From Sandarakinorhabdus sp. (lineage in GTDB: Bacteria; Pseudomonadota; Alphaproteobacteria; Sphingomonadales; Sphingomonadaceae), in the NCBI GenBank assembly GCA_020693225.1, contig JAIMJL010000024.1, forward strand, positions 1 to 35,141: a stretch of 35,141 bases of DNA. The letters are read 5' to 3'. Positions 15,486-22,853 of this stretch are shown here, in pieces. How positions within the stretch are numbered: position 1 is the first letter of the stretch; every line of letters begins with the position of its first letter. A model generated the notes under the pieces. It was not told the origin of the DNA. It saw nothing but the letters and a program-made list of their open reading frames with translations, and made no database searches. The translations under genes and the position numbers were made by a program.

Positions 15486-16256
15486 ATGAGCCTTCGCGAC
15501 GACATCGCCCGCTGCAGCATCACCACGGTGAAGGATATCCGCGGTGCCGCCGAAGCCCTGCGCGATATCGCCATGGAGCGGGCCGGGCTGCGCGTGGCAG
15601 TGGCCGACAATATCGCCTCCAAAACCCCGCTGATGGATGAAGAAGGCGCCATCCTCGCCTCCGAAGTGTTCGGCTGGAATGGCCCCACCGAACGTTGGTG
15701 GGCCGACACCCGGCTCGCCCTTTCGTCGCCGCTTCCGCGCGCCTGCCGCTATGAAGCCGAAACCTTCTGGGTCAACGCCGACGGCTTCCGCACCCGCCAG
15801 GCCAATCGCTATCTGGAAGCCATCGATCTCAGCAATTTCGAAAAGCGCGCACTCACCAAGGCCGCCATCGTCGTCCCCATTCATCTGCCGTTCGGCCAGA
15901 TCGGCGCCACCAGCTTCTGCTCGCCCGATACCAACCGCACCGACCTGTCGGCCGAATTCGACCAATATGCCGATGATCTCGGCCTGCTGGCCTACCGCTT
16001 CGTCGCTGGCTGCGTGAAGGCGCTGCGCACCCGCCACTGGCTGCCCACCGACTGCCAGCTCACCAAGCGCGAAGTCGAATGCCTGCGCTGGGCGAGCATC
16101 GGCAAGACGGACAAGGAAATCTCCATGATCCTCGGCCGCAGCCACGCCACCGTGCGATTCCATATCCAGAACGCCGGCGAGAAGCTGGACGCCGTGAACC
16201 GCAGCCAGACGATCTTCAAGGCGGCACAGCTGGGGTATCTAGGGTACGCTGCCTAG
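15486..16256 (+). CDS. LuxR-family transcriptional regulator (solo, autoinducer-domain-like N-terminus)
   Basis: 256 residues from the ATG at 15486, which has a strong GAGGAGA ribosome site 7 bases upstream. The C-terminal part (about 190-250) is a LuxR/FixJ HTH: LTKREVECLRWASIGKTDKEISMILG followed by HATVRFHIQNAGEKL. The N-terminal 180 residues fit an autoinducer-binding-like domain (ERWWADTRLALSSPLPRA, then IVVPIHLPFGQIGATSF), but the Asp-Pro pair typical of acyl-homoserine-lactone binding reads Ser-Pro here. No luxI-type synthase is nearby. It is therefore probably a solo that senses another small molecule, plausibly a pathway substrate. Divergent orientation to the Rieske operon suggests it controls that operon and perhaps the whole island. 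Confidence 0.88.
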   Translation: MSLRDDIARCSITTVKDIRGAAEALRDIAMERAGLRVAVADNIASKTPLMDEEGAILASEVFGWNGPTERWWADTRLALSSPLPRACRYEAETFWVNADGFRTRQANRYLEAIDLSNFEKRALTKAAIVVPIHLPFGQIGATSFCSPDTNRTDLSAEFDQYADDLGLLAYRFVAGCVKALRTRHWLPTDCQLTKREVECLRWASIGKTDKEISMILGRSHATVRFHIQNAGEKLDAVNRSQTIFKAAQLGYLGYAA

Positions 16257-16275
16257 GGAATCCGGGGCTTTTCTG

Positions 16276-16317
16276 CCTCCGCCGGGAAGGGGACTCGTCC
16301 CCTTCACCCCATTTTTT
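16276..16317 (+). terminator. Hairpin with T tract after luxR; also copy 1 of a REP-like element
   Basis: A perfect 8-bp stem GAAGGGGA / TCCCCTTC with a CTCG loop (16286-16305) is followed by ACCCCATTTTTT. It lies about 30 bp after the luxR stop and could end its transcript. The flanks, TGCCTCCGCCGG on the left and ACCCCATTTT on the right, recur inverted at 16413-16456, so this is also a member of a short dispersed repeat. Confidence 0.6.
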
Positions 16318-16410
16318 GATGCAGTGGCTGACCGGCGACGAAGCACAGTAGCTCCGCAGGCATTCATCCCCTGCCGCAGTCCACCCCGCTCGGTCCAGAA
16401 AACCAGCGCA

Positions 16411-16456
16411 AACAAAATGGGGTCTGGGGCCAAGGCCCCAGCCGCCGGAGGCAAAA
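16411..16456 (-). repeat. REP-like element, copy 2, inverted relative to copy 1
   Basis: On the minus strand it reads TTTTTGCCTCCGGCGGC, then a hairpin TGGGGCC-TT-GGCCCCA, then GACCCCATTTTG. Copy 1 at 16276-16317 has the same outer sequences but a different hairpin (AAGGGGA/TCCCCTT). The stems differ on both arms, so pairing is conserved while sequence is not. The two copies face each other across roughly 95 bp of non-coding DNA in the convergent gap between luxR and the SnoaL-like gene. Confidence 0.65.
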
Positions 16457-16500
16457 AGCCAGCCGCCGGAGGCAAAAAGCCAGCCGCCGGAGGCAAAAAC
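16441..16500. repeat. 21-bp tandem repeat, about 2.9 copies
   Basis: Unit GCCGCCGGAGGCAAAAAGCC followed by A, repeated at 16441, 16462 and 16483 (last copy 18 bp, ending AAAAAC). The unit is the outer tail of the REP-like element copy 2, so it is an amplification of that end. The 21-bp period keeps frame and creates an artificial AAGGKKP peptide repeat in the overlapping plus-strand ORF; I do not call that ORF a gene. Confidence 0.9.
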
Positions 16501-16520
16501 GTCTTTGCCAACAAGGCGCC

Positions 16521-16910
16521 TTAGGCGCCGCCGCTGTAGCTTGCCAGTCGCGCACCCATCTCGGCGTTCAGCGCCTGCAGGGCGGTGAGCGGGCGGATCA
16601 TCACGCGGAAGTCATCGATCAGTCCGGCGTCGTCGAAGTGCAGGCTGTCGATGCCTTCGGCCTGTTTGCCGGCAATGATGCAAGTGAAATAGAGCGTGGC
16701 GTTTGCGCCGCCCGATTCCACGCGCACGAAGGCAAAATCCTCCAGCACCTGCAGCAGCTGGCCAAACAGGAAGCGCACGATGTCCTTGCCCTCAAAGGGC
16801 TTCAGCTTGGTCGGGCTGTGCATGCGGATATTGTCTGCCATCAGGGCGAGGATGGCATCGGCATCCTTGGCTTCGGCGGCGGTTCGGTAGGCGGCGACGG
16901 ATGGGTGCAT
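16521..16910 (-). CDS. SnoaL/NTF2-like protein
   Basis: 129 residues from the ATG at 16910, supported by GAGGT about 9 bases upstream; the longer start in the track overlaps the upstream gene. The cone-shaped NTF2-like fold is suggested by the N-terminal helix (PSVAAYRTAAEAKDADAILALMADNIRMHSP), FEGKDIVRFLFGQLL, and the strand-rich end (GIDSLHFDDAGLIDDFRVMIRPL). It lacks the Arg-x-Asp / Asp catalytic pattern seen in the protein at 9776-10141, so it is unlikely to be an epoxide hydrolase. It follows the second MDR gene by 13 bp. Members of this group bind or isomerise small hydrophobic ligands, and the specific role is unknown. Confidence 0.8.
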   Translation of the reverse strand: MHPSVAAYRTAAEAKDADAILALMADNIRMHSPTKLKPFEGKDIVRFLFGQLLQVLEDFAFVRVESGGANATLYFTCIIAGKQAEGIDSLHFDDAGLIDDFRVMIRPLTALQALNAEMGARLASYSGGA

Positions 16911-16923
16911 CGATAAGACCTCG

Positions 16924-17925
16924 CTAGGCGGCAACCTTCAGCACCTGCTTGCCGCGATTTGCGCCGGTGAACAAGCGCATCAGCGTTTGCGGGGCATTTT
17001 CAAAGCCCTGCTGTTCGTCCACCCGGAACACCAGTTTGCCGTCGTTCACGAGGCCGGCGAGGCGTTTGCGCAGCGCCGGGAACTCATTGGCCCAATCCAG
17101 CACGATGAAGCCGCGCATCGTGGCGCGGCGGAACACCAGGTTGAAATAATTTTCCGGCCCCGCCGGCATGGTGCCGGTTTCATAGCGGCTGATGCCGCCG
17201 CAAATCACGATGCGCGCGCCGGTTGCAATGTGCGCCAGCATGTCGTTCAGGATCTTGCCGCCGACATTGTCGAAGATCACATCGACCCCGTTCGGAGCGA
17301 GCGCCTTCAGCCGCTCGCGCAGATTTTCGCTCTTATAGTCGATCGCCGCGTCATAGCCGGCTTCCTCCACCAGCCAGCGGCATTTGTCGGCACCTCCTGC
17401 TATCCCGATAGCCCGGCATCCGGCCACCTTTGCCAGCTGCCCCACGGTGGAGCCGGTGGCGCCTGCCGCACCCGATACCAGCACGACATCGCCCGGCTTC
17501 GGCTCGCCAAGCTTGAACAGCCCGCACCAGGCGGTCAGCCCCGTTGTGCCGAGGACGGAGAGCATCGCTGTCGGTGGCAAGTCCGGATGCACCGCCTCGA
17601 AGCCCTGGCCGTCAGAGAGCAGATGCTCGGTCCAGCAGGTCATGCCGGCATACAGCCCGCCTTCTTTCAGCCGCGGGGTGTTGGATTTCAGCACCCGGGC
17701 GATGCCCGATCCGCGCATCACATCGCCGATCGCCATCGGCGCCACATAATCCGCCACATTCTCGGCCCAGCCCTTCTGCGCCGGGTCAAAGCCCAGCCAC
17801 AGGGTTTGCAGCAAGGCCTCTCCCGGGCCCGGCTCCGCAACATCGGCTTCCACCAGCCGGAAATCGCCATCTCGCAGCGGTCGGCCCCGCGGGTGATCGT
17901 TCAACAGCCATTGCCGGGTTTTCAT
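16924..17925 (-). CDS. MDR-superfamily oxidoreductase (leukotriene-B4 dehydrogenase / CurA type)
   Basis: About 333 residues from the ATG at 17925 (MKTRQWLLND), with AAAGG upstream; the track start is a TTG. N-terminal RQWLLNDHPRGRPLRDGDFRL is typical of the CurA/PTGR group, and LWLGFDPAQKGW corresponds to the substrate-domain motif. The Rossmann motif is VSGAAGATGSTVGQLAKVAG near 150, and FDNVGGKILNDMLAHI and CGGISRYETG are the usual downstream signatures. No zinc ligands are visible. It is clearly related to the MDR protein at 10871-11890 but diverged. It is followed by the SnoaL-like gene. Probable role: NADPH-dependent reduction of an enone. Confidence 0.92.
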   Translation of the reverse strand: MKTRQWLLNDHPRGRPLRDGDFRLVEADVAEPGPGEALLQTLWLGFDPAQKGWAENVADYVAPMAIGDVMRGSGIARVLKSNTPRLKEGGLYAGMTCWTEHLLSDGQGFEAVHPDLPPTAMLSVLGTTGLTAWCGLFKLGEPKPGDVVLVSGAAGATGSTVGQLAKVAGCRAIGIAGGADKCRWLVEEAGYDAAIDYKSENLRERLKALAPNGVDVIFDNVGGKILNDMLAHIATGARIVICGGISRYETGTMPAGPENYFNLVFRRATMRGFIVLDWANEFPALRKRLAGLVNDGKLVFRVDEQQGFENAPQTLMRLFTGANRGKQVLKVAA

Positions 17926-18016
17926 GCGGTCGCCTTTCAAGGTTTCCCGCTGTCATGGCGATGGCGGCGCGTTGGCGGGACTGGCGTTGTCGGTAGGGCT
18001 GCTGCTTTGGGCAGGG

Positions 18017-18787
18017 TCAGATGCGGGCGATCGCCTGCGAGTGCACGGCGCGATCACCGGCGGCCAGCACGCGGCCCTCGCTTTTCAGGCCCAGCGGTTT
18101 GCCGCGCCAATCGGTGATGATGCCGCCGGCGCCTTCCACCACCGGCACCAGCGCCGCCCAGTCGTACACCTTCAGGCCTTCTTCCATCACCAGATCGAGG
18201 CAGCCGGCGGCCAGCAGGCCATAGTTGTGGCAATCGCCGCCCAGCAGCATGTCGCCCACCGAGCGCCCGATGCGCTGGAATGCGGCGTGACCGCTGGCGC
18301 TGAAGAGGTGCGGCGCGGTGGTCGCGGCATGCGCCTGTTGCAGGCTGCCGCAGGTGCGCACCTTCACCGGCTTGCCGTTCAGGGTGGTTCCTGTCTGCCC
18401 CGAAGCATGGCCGATCCAGCGGTCCCCGGCGGCGCCCGAATCGATGATGCCAAGGATCGGCTTATCATTTTCCAGCAGGGCAATCAGCGTGCCATAGAGC
18501 GGCCGCCCGGCGATGAAGCCGCGCGTGCCATCGATCGGGTCCAGCACCCAGAGCCGGCCGCTGCGCGAGGGCTTTATGCCATATTCCTCGCCGATGATGC
18601 CGTCGCTCGGCCGGTCGCGCTCGATGATCCGGCGCATCGCCATCTCGGCGGCGCGATCGGCGATGGTGACGGGGGAAAAATCCTGTTTCCGCTCTACGCG
18701 CGCATTGCTGCGGAAATAGGGGCGAATGGCGTCTGCGGCGGCATCGGCCAGCCGCAGCGCCAGGATGGTATCGGCGGTCAGGCTCAT
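18017..18787 (-). CDS. hisN: Inositol-monophosphatase-family phosphatase, HisN-type (histidinol-phosphatase)
   Basis: Mg-dependent phosphatase of 256 residues. The metal-binding motifs are present in order: GEEYG near 67, WVLDPIDGTRGF near 82, and VYDWAALVPVVEGAGG near 210. DPIDGTRGFI and the GDCHNYGLLAAG stretch match the HisN-type histidinol-phosphatases of alphaproteobacteria better than true inositol phosphatases, so histidine biosynthesis is the best guess. The ATG at 18787 overlaps the CoA-transferase stop (ATGA). No other his genes are nearby, so coupling to a CoA-transferase is unexplained. A sugar-phosphate phosphatase role is the alternative. Confidence 0.85.
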   Translation of the reverse strand: MSLTADTILALRLADAAADAIRPYFRSNARVERKQDFSPVTIADRAAEMAMRRIIERDRPSDGIIGEEYGIKPSRSGRLWVLDPIDGTRGFIAGRPLYGTLIALLENDKPILGIIDSGAAGDRWIGHASGQTGTTLNGKPVKVRTCGSLQQAHAATTAPHLFSASGHAAFQRIGRSVGDMLLGGDCHNYGLLAAGCLDLVMEEGLKVYDWAALVPVVEGAGGIITDWRGKPLGLKSEGRVLAAGDRAVHSQAIARI

Positions 18788-19983
18788 GCCAGCCCCAGTT
18801 CTGCGAGCAGCTGCGCGCGTGCCGAATCCAGCGCCGGGGCCGCTGGCCGTGTGGCCGGATCGGGGTGCGCGGACAGCTTGATGGGATTGCCCGCCACCTT
18901 CAACGGGGTGCCATCCGGCATGGCCGTTTGCACCAGCATGTTGCGCGCGGCCACCTGCGGATTGGCCAGCGCCTCGCCCACGCTGTTGAGCGGCCCGCAG
19001 GGAACGCCCACCGCCGCCAACCGGTCCAGCCAGTGCGCCGCGGGGGCGGTCTTCAACTGCGCCTCCAGCAGCGCCGAAAGCTCTGCCACATGCGCGCTGC
19101 GATCGGCATTGCTGGCAAAGCGCGCATCACCCGCCAGGGCGCCAAGCGCCAGGCCCTCGATGCAGGCCGCCCATAGCGCATCATTCCCGGCGGCAATCAC
19201 GATTGGCCGGTCGGCGCACTGGAATGCCTGAAACGGGGTGATCGAAGGGTGGCGGTTGCCCAGCGGCCCGGGGCTTTGCCCGCTCACCTGCAATCGCGCG
19301 ATGGCGTTTTCCAGAATGGCAATCTGGCAATCCAGCATGGCGACATCCAGATGCTGGCCAAGCCCGCTTTTTTCGCGCGCGATCAGCGCCGCCTGGATGC
19401 CGATCACCGTGAACAGTGCCGCCGTGATATCGCCCAGCGACGTGCCGACGCGGGTGGGCGGTGTGCCTTCGTGGCCGGTGATGCTCATGATGCCGCCCAT
19501 CGCCTGCACGATTATATCGTAGGCCGGGCGCAGCGCATCGGGGCCGGTCTGCCCGAAGCCGCTGGCCGAGGCGAGGATCAGCCGCGGATGCAGCGCGTGC
19601 AGGTCGGCAAAGCCATAGCCCAGCCGGGCCAGCGCCCCGGGGCGGAAATTTTCCACCAGCACATCGGCCCGCGCCAGCAGCGCCTCGAACACCACCCGGT
19701 CTGCCGCTTCCCGCAAATCCAGCGCCAGCGATTCCTTGCCCCGGTTCACGCTGGTGAAATAGGCGCTTTCGCCGTGCAGGAACGGCCCGATGGCGCGGCT
19801 GTCATCGCCGCTGCCCGGCGCCTCCACCTTGATCACCCGCGCGCCCAGATCGGCCAGCAGCATGGTGGCAAAAGGGCCGGCCAGCACGCGGGTGAGATCC
19901 ACCACGAATAGCCCGGCAAGCGGGCCGGTTGCAGACGTTGCAGACATTGCAGACAAAGAGGAAGGCGCGAAGGGTGCGGGCAT
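18784..19983 (-). CDS. Class III CoA-transferase (CaiB/BaiF family)
   Basis: 399 residues. Transfers CoA between carboxylic acids. Motifs are VVDLTRVLAGPFATMLLADLGARVIKVE at the N-terminus, SVNRGKESLALDL, ENFRPGALARLG, LILASASGFGQTGP, and PAYDIIVQAMGG with the expected catalytic Asp. The C-terminal PCGPLNSVGEAL is also typical. The ATG at 19983 has a GGGG upstream; a second ATG at 19947 lacks one. The first 19 residues (APSSLSAMSATSATG) are low complexity. It could activate an acid intermediate of the adjacent catabolic pathway. It overlaps hisN by 4 bp. Confidence 0.92.
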   Translation of the reverse strand: MPAPFAPSSLSAMSATSATGPLAGLFVVDLTRVLAGPFATMLLADLGARVIKVEAPGSGDDSRAIGPFLHGESAYFTSVNRGKESLALDLREAADRVVFEALLARADVLVENFRPGALARLGYGFADLHALHPRLILASASGFGQTGPDALRPAYDIIVQAMGGIMSITGHEGTPPTRVGTSLGDITAALFTVIGIQAALIAREKSGLGQHLDVAMLDCQIAILENAIARLQVSGQSPGPLGNRHPSITPFQAFQCADRPIVIAAGNDALWAACIEGLALGALAGDARFASNADRSAHVAELSALLEAQLKTAPAAHWLDRLAAVGVPCGPLNSVGEALANPQVAARNMLVQTAMPDGTPLKVAGNPIKLSAHPDPATRPAAPALDSARAQLLAELGLA

Positions 19984-20029
19984 AGCCCCGCTGCTAGCCG
20001 GTCAGCCCGGTTGCCGGAAGGCCCATATT

Positions 20030-20066
20030 GCACCGCCATCCGCTGCAGGCCAGCAGATGGCGGTGC
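20030..20066 (-). terminator. Strong inverted repeat after the second TonB receptor
   Basis: Arms GCACCGCCATC (20030-20040) and GATGGCGGTGC (20056-20066) are perfectly complementary over 11 bp. Inside the 15-base loop a further GCTG/CAGC pair can form. It lies 12 bp past the receptor stop (minus strand), in the right place for a terminator. There is no U tract on either side, so it may act as an mRNA-stabilising hairpin or a Rho-type end instead. Confidence 0.6.
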
Positions 20067-20078
20067 GCATGTTGGAAA

Positions 20079-22418
20079 TCAGAAGCGGAATGTCGCCTCC
20101 AGCCCGAACAGGCGGGGATTGCCGCGGATGAAGGTCGGGATGCCGAACGCCCCGCCGGTGTTGCCCGCGTCGATCACATAGTCCTTGTCGAACAGGTTGC
20201 TGGCAAAGCCGGTCAGCGCCCAGCGCCCGTCTTGCGCTGCGATCCCCCCGCGCAAATTGACCAGCGTAACGGGCCCCTGCGCGATCGCGGGATTGTTTGG
20301 CAGCTCGAAGAAGATGCGGCTGCGATAGGTGATCGTGGGGGTGGCGAAAAGTTCGAGATTATCGGCAATGGGCAGGCGCGCATCGATCCCGCCGGCGGCC
20401 TGCCAGTCAGGCTGCAAGCGGAAGCGGTTGCCGGCAAAAACGCCGTTTTCGGGTTCGTCGCGGATCTTGGCATCGATCCAGCCGGCATTGGCAAACAGCA
20501 GCAGTTCGCGGCTTGGCCGCCAGCTGGCCTCCGCCTCGATGCCCACATTGCGGGCAGAGCCGGCATTGCGGGTTACGATCTGGCCATTCTCGTTCACGCT
20601 GACCTGGAAATTGTCGTAGGTCTGGTAATAGACGCCAAGGCTGCCCTGAACCGCGCCGCTGCCACCCTTCATGCCCACTTCATAGTTCCAGACGGTTTCT
20701 GCCGGCACATCCACAGCGTTGGGGACCGGCCCCGCGGGGGTGTTGCGGGCATTCAGCTGCACGATCGGGCTGCGCCGCCCTTTCGAGACGGTGGCATAGG
20801 CATTCAGCTGGTCGGATATGCGATACAGGGCATTGAAGCGGGGCAGGAAAGCGTTGTTGGTGCCGCGCGCCGAAAAGGTCTGCCCGCCGGTGCCGGCAAA
20901 GGGCAGCAGCGGCGCGGGCGCGCCCAACAGGGTGAGCAACACCGACGCAGGCTGATCGGAAAAGTAGCGCGAGGAACGTGTTTCCCAAAGCATGCGCGCC
21001 CCGGCCGTCAGCTCCAGCCTCTCGGTCGCATCGAAGGTCATGTCACCGAACAGGCTGATGGTGGTGATGGTGGCACCATTTTCGAAGCGGGCACGATAAG
21101 GAAGCTGGGTGAAGCGGCCGCGGGTCAGCAGCGCGGTTGCTTGCGAAGCTGTCACCACGCCTTGTGCATCCACACAAGGCAGGCCGGGCACGAGCCGGGC
21201 GGCGCATTGAAGATAGGTGCCTTCTTCCGACGAAAAGGGCACATTCTGGGTGCCCGATTCGGTAAAGACATTGAAGCCGCCAAATGCCTTCAGCCGATCG
21301 CCATCATAGTTCACCCGGCTTTCGTGGCTGAACTGCTTGCCTTTCGCATCCTCGGCAAATTCGAGGAACCAGGCCGCCGAACCATCGGCATCGAACACCT
21401 CCAGGCTGTTGAACTCGCGATAGCCGAAGATATGCGTGCTGGACCAGCGACTGTCAGCGGGGGTGAAGCGGGCGGTGAAATTCACATCATGCACATCGCG
21501 CCACAGGCCCAGCTCGTCGCGCCCCAGCACCGCCTGGCTTTGCGGCGATCCTCCAAGCTCGGCAAAGGAGAAGGGCGAGGTATCGCCGCCAAACGGCCGC
21601 AGAACACTGGATTTGAACGCGGTACCGGGGCTGCGCTGGCCATCATAGGTGTAAACGAGATCGAGCTGCAGCGCCTCAACCGGCCGCAGCATGAGCGAGA
21701 CGCGGGCGCCAAACTGGTTCTGGCCGTTCAAATCGCGCTGCAAGCGGGCCGGATTGGGGCTGCCGTTGCGTCCGGCAATATTCTCCACCACGCCATCGCG
21801 CTCCTTATAAGCCATAGCGAGGCGGATGCCGTAATTTTCGGTCCCGGCGTTGAGCACAGCGGATGCCTGCCGCTGGTCAAAATTGCCGAACGCTCCCCGG
21901 ACTTCGCCAGACACACCCTCGCGCACGCGGTTGGGAATCACACTGATCGCGCCGATCGCAGCGGCCGTTCCGAACAGGGTCGCCTGCGGGCCCTTCACCA
22001 CTTCCACTCGCTCGATATCGAATAAATCGAAATAGGATCCGCGCGAGCGCGAAACATCGACGCCCTGATAGAAGATGGAGACCCGCGGCGCGATTTGGGC
22101 GTCGCCTGAATCCGAGGTGATGCCACGGATCACGAAGCCGGGATTGTTGGCCGACTGTTCCTGGATGTTCAGGCCCGGAACGAAGGCAGACAGTTCGTTG
22201 AATTGCGACACCCCGATCCGCTGCAAGGTCTCGCCGGTCCAGGCGGTCACCGTCACCGGAACATCGGAAATCCTTTGGTCGCGCTTCTGGGCGGTGACGA
22301 TGATTTCCGAAAAGCTGTCATCGGCTGCGGCCACCTGCTGGGCGAATGCCGGGGCCATGAGGTTTGCCGCCAGGGCGATGGCAGATACGGTACGCAACAC
22401 AGGACGATCGAACAGCAT
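20079..22418 (-). CDS. TonB-dependent receptor (second)
   Basis: Outer-membrane active-transport channel, 779 residues from the ATG at 22418 (MLFDRPVLRT), which has GGAG 5 bases upstream; the longer ORF start in the track is not supported. A signal peptide spans about 1-27 (ending APAFAQQ), followed by the TonB-box-like SEIIVTAQKRDQ. The plug carries VVKGPQATLFGTAAAIGAI near 145, and the protein ends LFGLEATFRF with a terminal aromatic residue. It has no close sequence match to the receptor at 11-2365 beyond family features. It is isolated by its own upstream region and a hairpin after the stop. The substrate is unknown. Confidence 0.95.
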   Translation of the reverse strand: MLFDRPVLRTVSAIALAANLMAPAFAQQVAAADDSFSEIIVTAQKRDQRISDVPVTVTAWTGETLQRIGVSQFNELSAFVPGLNIQEQSANNPGFVIRGITSDSGDAQIAPRVSIFYQGVDVSRSRGSYFDLFDIERVEVVKGPQATLFGTAAAIGAISVIPNRVREGVSGEVRGAFGNFDQRQASAVLNAGTENYGIRLAMAYKERDGVVENIAGRNGSPNPARLQRDLNGQNQFGARVSLMLRPVEALQLDLVYTYDGQRSPGTAFKSSVLRPFGGDTSPFSFAELGGSPQSQAVLGRDELGLWRDVHDVNFTARFTPADSRWSSTHIFGYREFNSLEVFDADGSAAWFLEFAEDAKGKQFSHESRVNYDGDRLKAFGGFNVFTESGTQNVPFSSEEGTYLQCAARLVPGLPCVDAQGVVTASQATALLTRGRFTQLPYRARFENGATITTISLFGDMTFDATERLELTAGARMLWETRSSRYFSDQPASVLLTLLGAPAPLLPFAGTGGQTFSARGTNNAFLPRFNALYRISDQLNAYATVSKGRRSPIVQLNARNTPAGPVPNAVDVPAETVWNYEVGMKGGSGAVQGSLGVYYQTYDNFQVSVNENGQIVTRNAGSARNVGIEAEASWRPSRELLLFANAGWIDAKIRDEPENGVFAGNRFRLQPDWQAAGGIDARLPIADNLELFATPTITYRSRIFFELPNNPAIAQGPVTLVNLRGGIAAQDGRWALTGFASNLFDKDYVIDAGNTGGAFGIPTFIRGNPRLFGLEATFRF

Positions 22419-22612
22419 GAAAACTCCATTCCGAAAAAGTGGTCCGCGAGTGCCGGATGATTGTTGCATTGCAGCAATGCTTGTATGACAGTTTGATGAT
22501 GCCACAAGAACCGGCGAGACCGTGTTGCAGGCCGTCGCCACTCTGTCAGACACGGGTTCAGGGCAAGAAGCGCAGCCTTTTCCTCCTTCCGCCAAGCCGC
22601 TAGAAGCGCGGG
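22419..22612. promoter_or_regulatory. Divergent promoter region with a short palindrome
   Basis: 194 bp between the second TonB receptor (minus) and the zf-CHCC gene (plus). A perfect odd palindrome GCATTGC-A-GCAATGC lies at 22466-22480, about 50 bp before the receptor start, and could be an operator for it. I see no convincing sigma-70 hexamers or other repeats. Confidence 0.4.
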
Positions 22613-22801
22613 ATGAGAAATGTTCCGCCGCCGCCCGAGATTCGCACCGTGTCCAGCCGCCGGGTGGCCTGCGACGGTGACGAAGGGGCGCTGGGCCATC
22701 CCCGCATCTGGCTGGAAATCGATGCGCGCGGCTTCGTCGATTGCCCCTATTGCGACCGTCGCTTCATCCTCGCCGAGGGCGCTGTGAGCGATGCGCACTG
22801 A
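22613..22801 (+). CDS. zf-CHCC zinc-finger protein (NDUFS6-like)
   Basis: 62 residues. The zf-CHCC domain is complete: Cys20, His29 (VACDGDEGALGHP), Cys44 and Cys47 (VDCPYCDRRF). In mitochondria the homologous domain is the zinc subunit NDUFS6 of respiratory complex I, and short alphaproteobacterial versions are orthologous. The protein is therefore probably linked to complex I assembly or stability. It is a stand-alone gene divergent from the receptor and 52 bp before tldD. Confidence 0.9.
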   Translation: MRNVPPPPEIRTVSSRRVACDGDEGALGHPRIWLEIDARGFVDCPYCDRRFILAEGAVSDAH

Positions 22802-22841
22802 CGCAGACTGAAGCGCGCGTGGCTTTTCGCGCAAAGCGCCC

Positions 22842-22853
22842 TATGTTCGGGCG
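22842..22853 (+). promoter_or_regulatory. Hairpin abutting the tldD start codon; possible leaderless promoter
   Basis: CGCCC (22837-22841) and GGGCG (22849-22853) flank TATGTTC and end exactly at the tldD ATG. TATGTT also sits about 7 bases before that ATG, so it could be a -10 element giving a leaderless mRNA. No -35 element is clear, and the ribosome site is poor. Both readings are tentative. Confidence 0.25.

Noticed and set aside
15486-16256. Quorum-sensing regulator with a local signal synthase
   Set aside because: No luxI-type gene in the window and the AHL-pocket Asp-Pro is absent.
16441-16500. CRISPR-like array
   Set aside because: Repeats are directly adjacent (no spacers) and only about three copies.
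16239-16514. Minus-strand ORF with LPPAAGF repeats
   Set aside because: Same 21-bp repeat read on the other strand; overlaps the hairpin elements and is not a coding-type sequence.
16324-16524. 66-residue ORF with AAGGKKP repeats
   Set aside because: The repeats come from the 21-bp non-coding tandem repeat and REP-like element; no ribosome site and no homology pattern.
20028-22025. 665-residue plus-strand ORF opposite the second TonB receptor
   Set aside because: It is an antisense shadow of a clearly recognisable receptor in high-GC DNA; it has no domain signature and a compositionally odd His/Gly/Arg-rich sequence.
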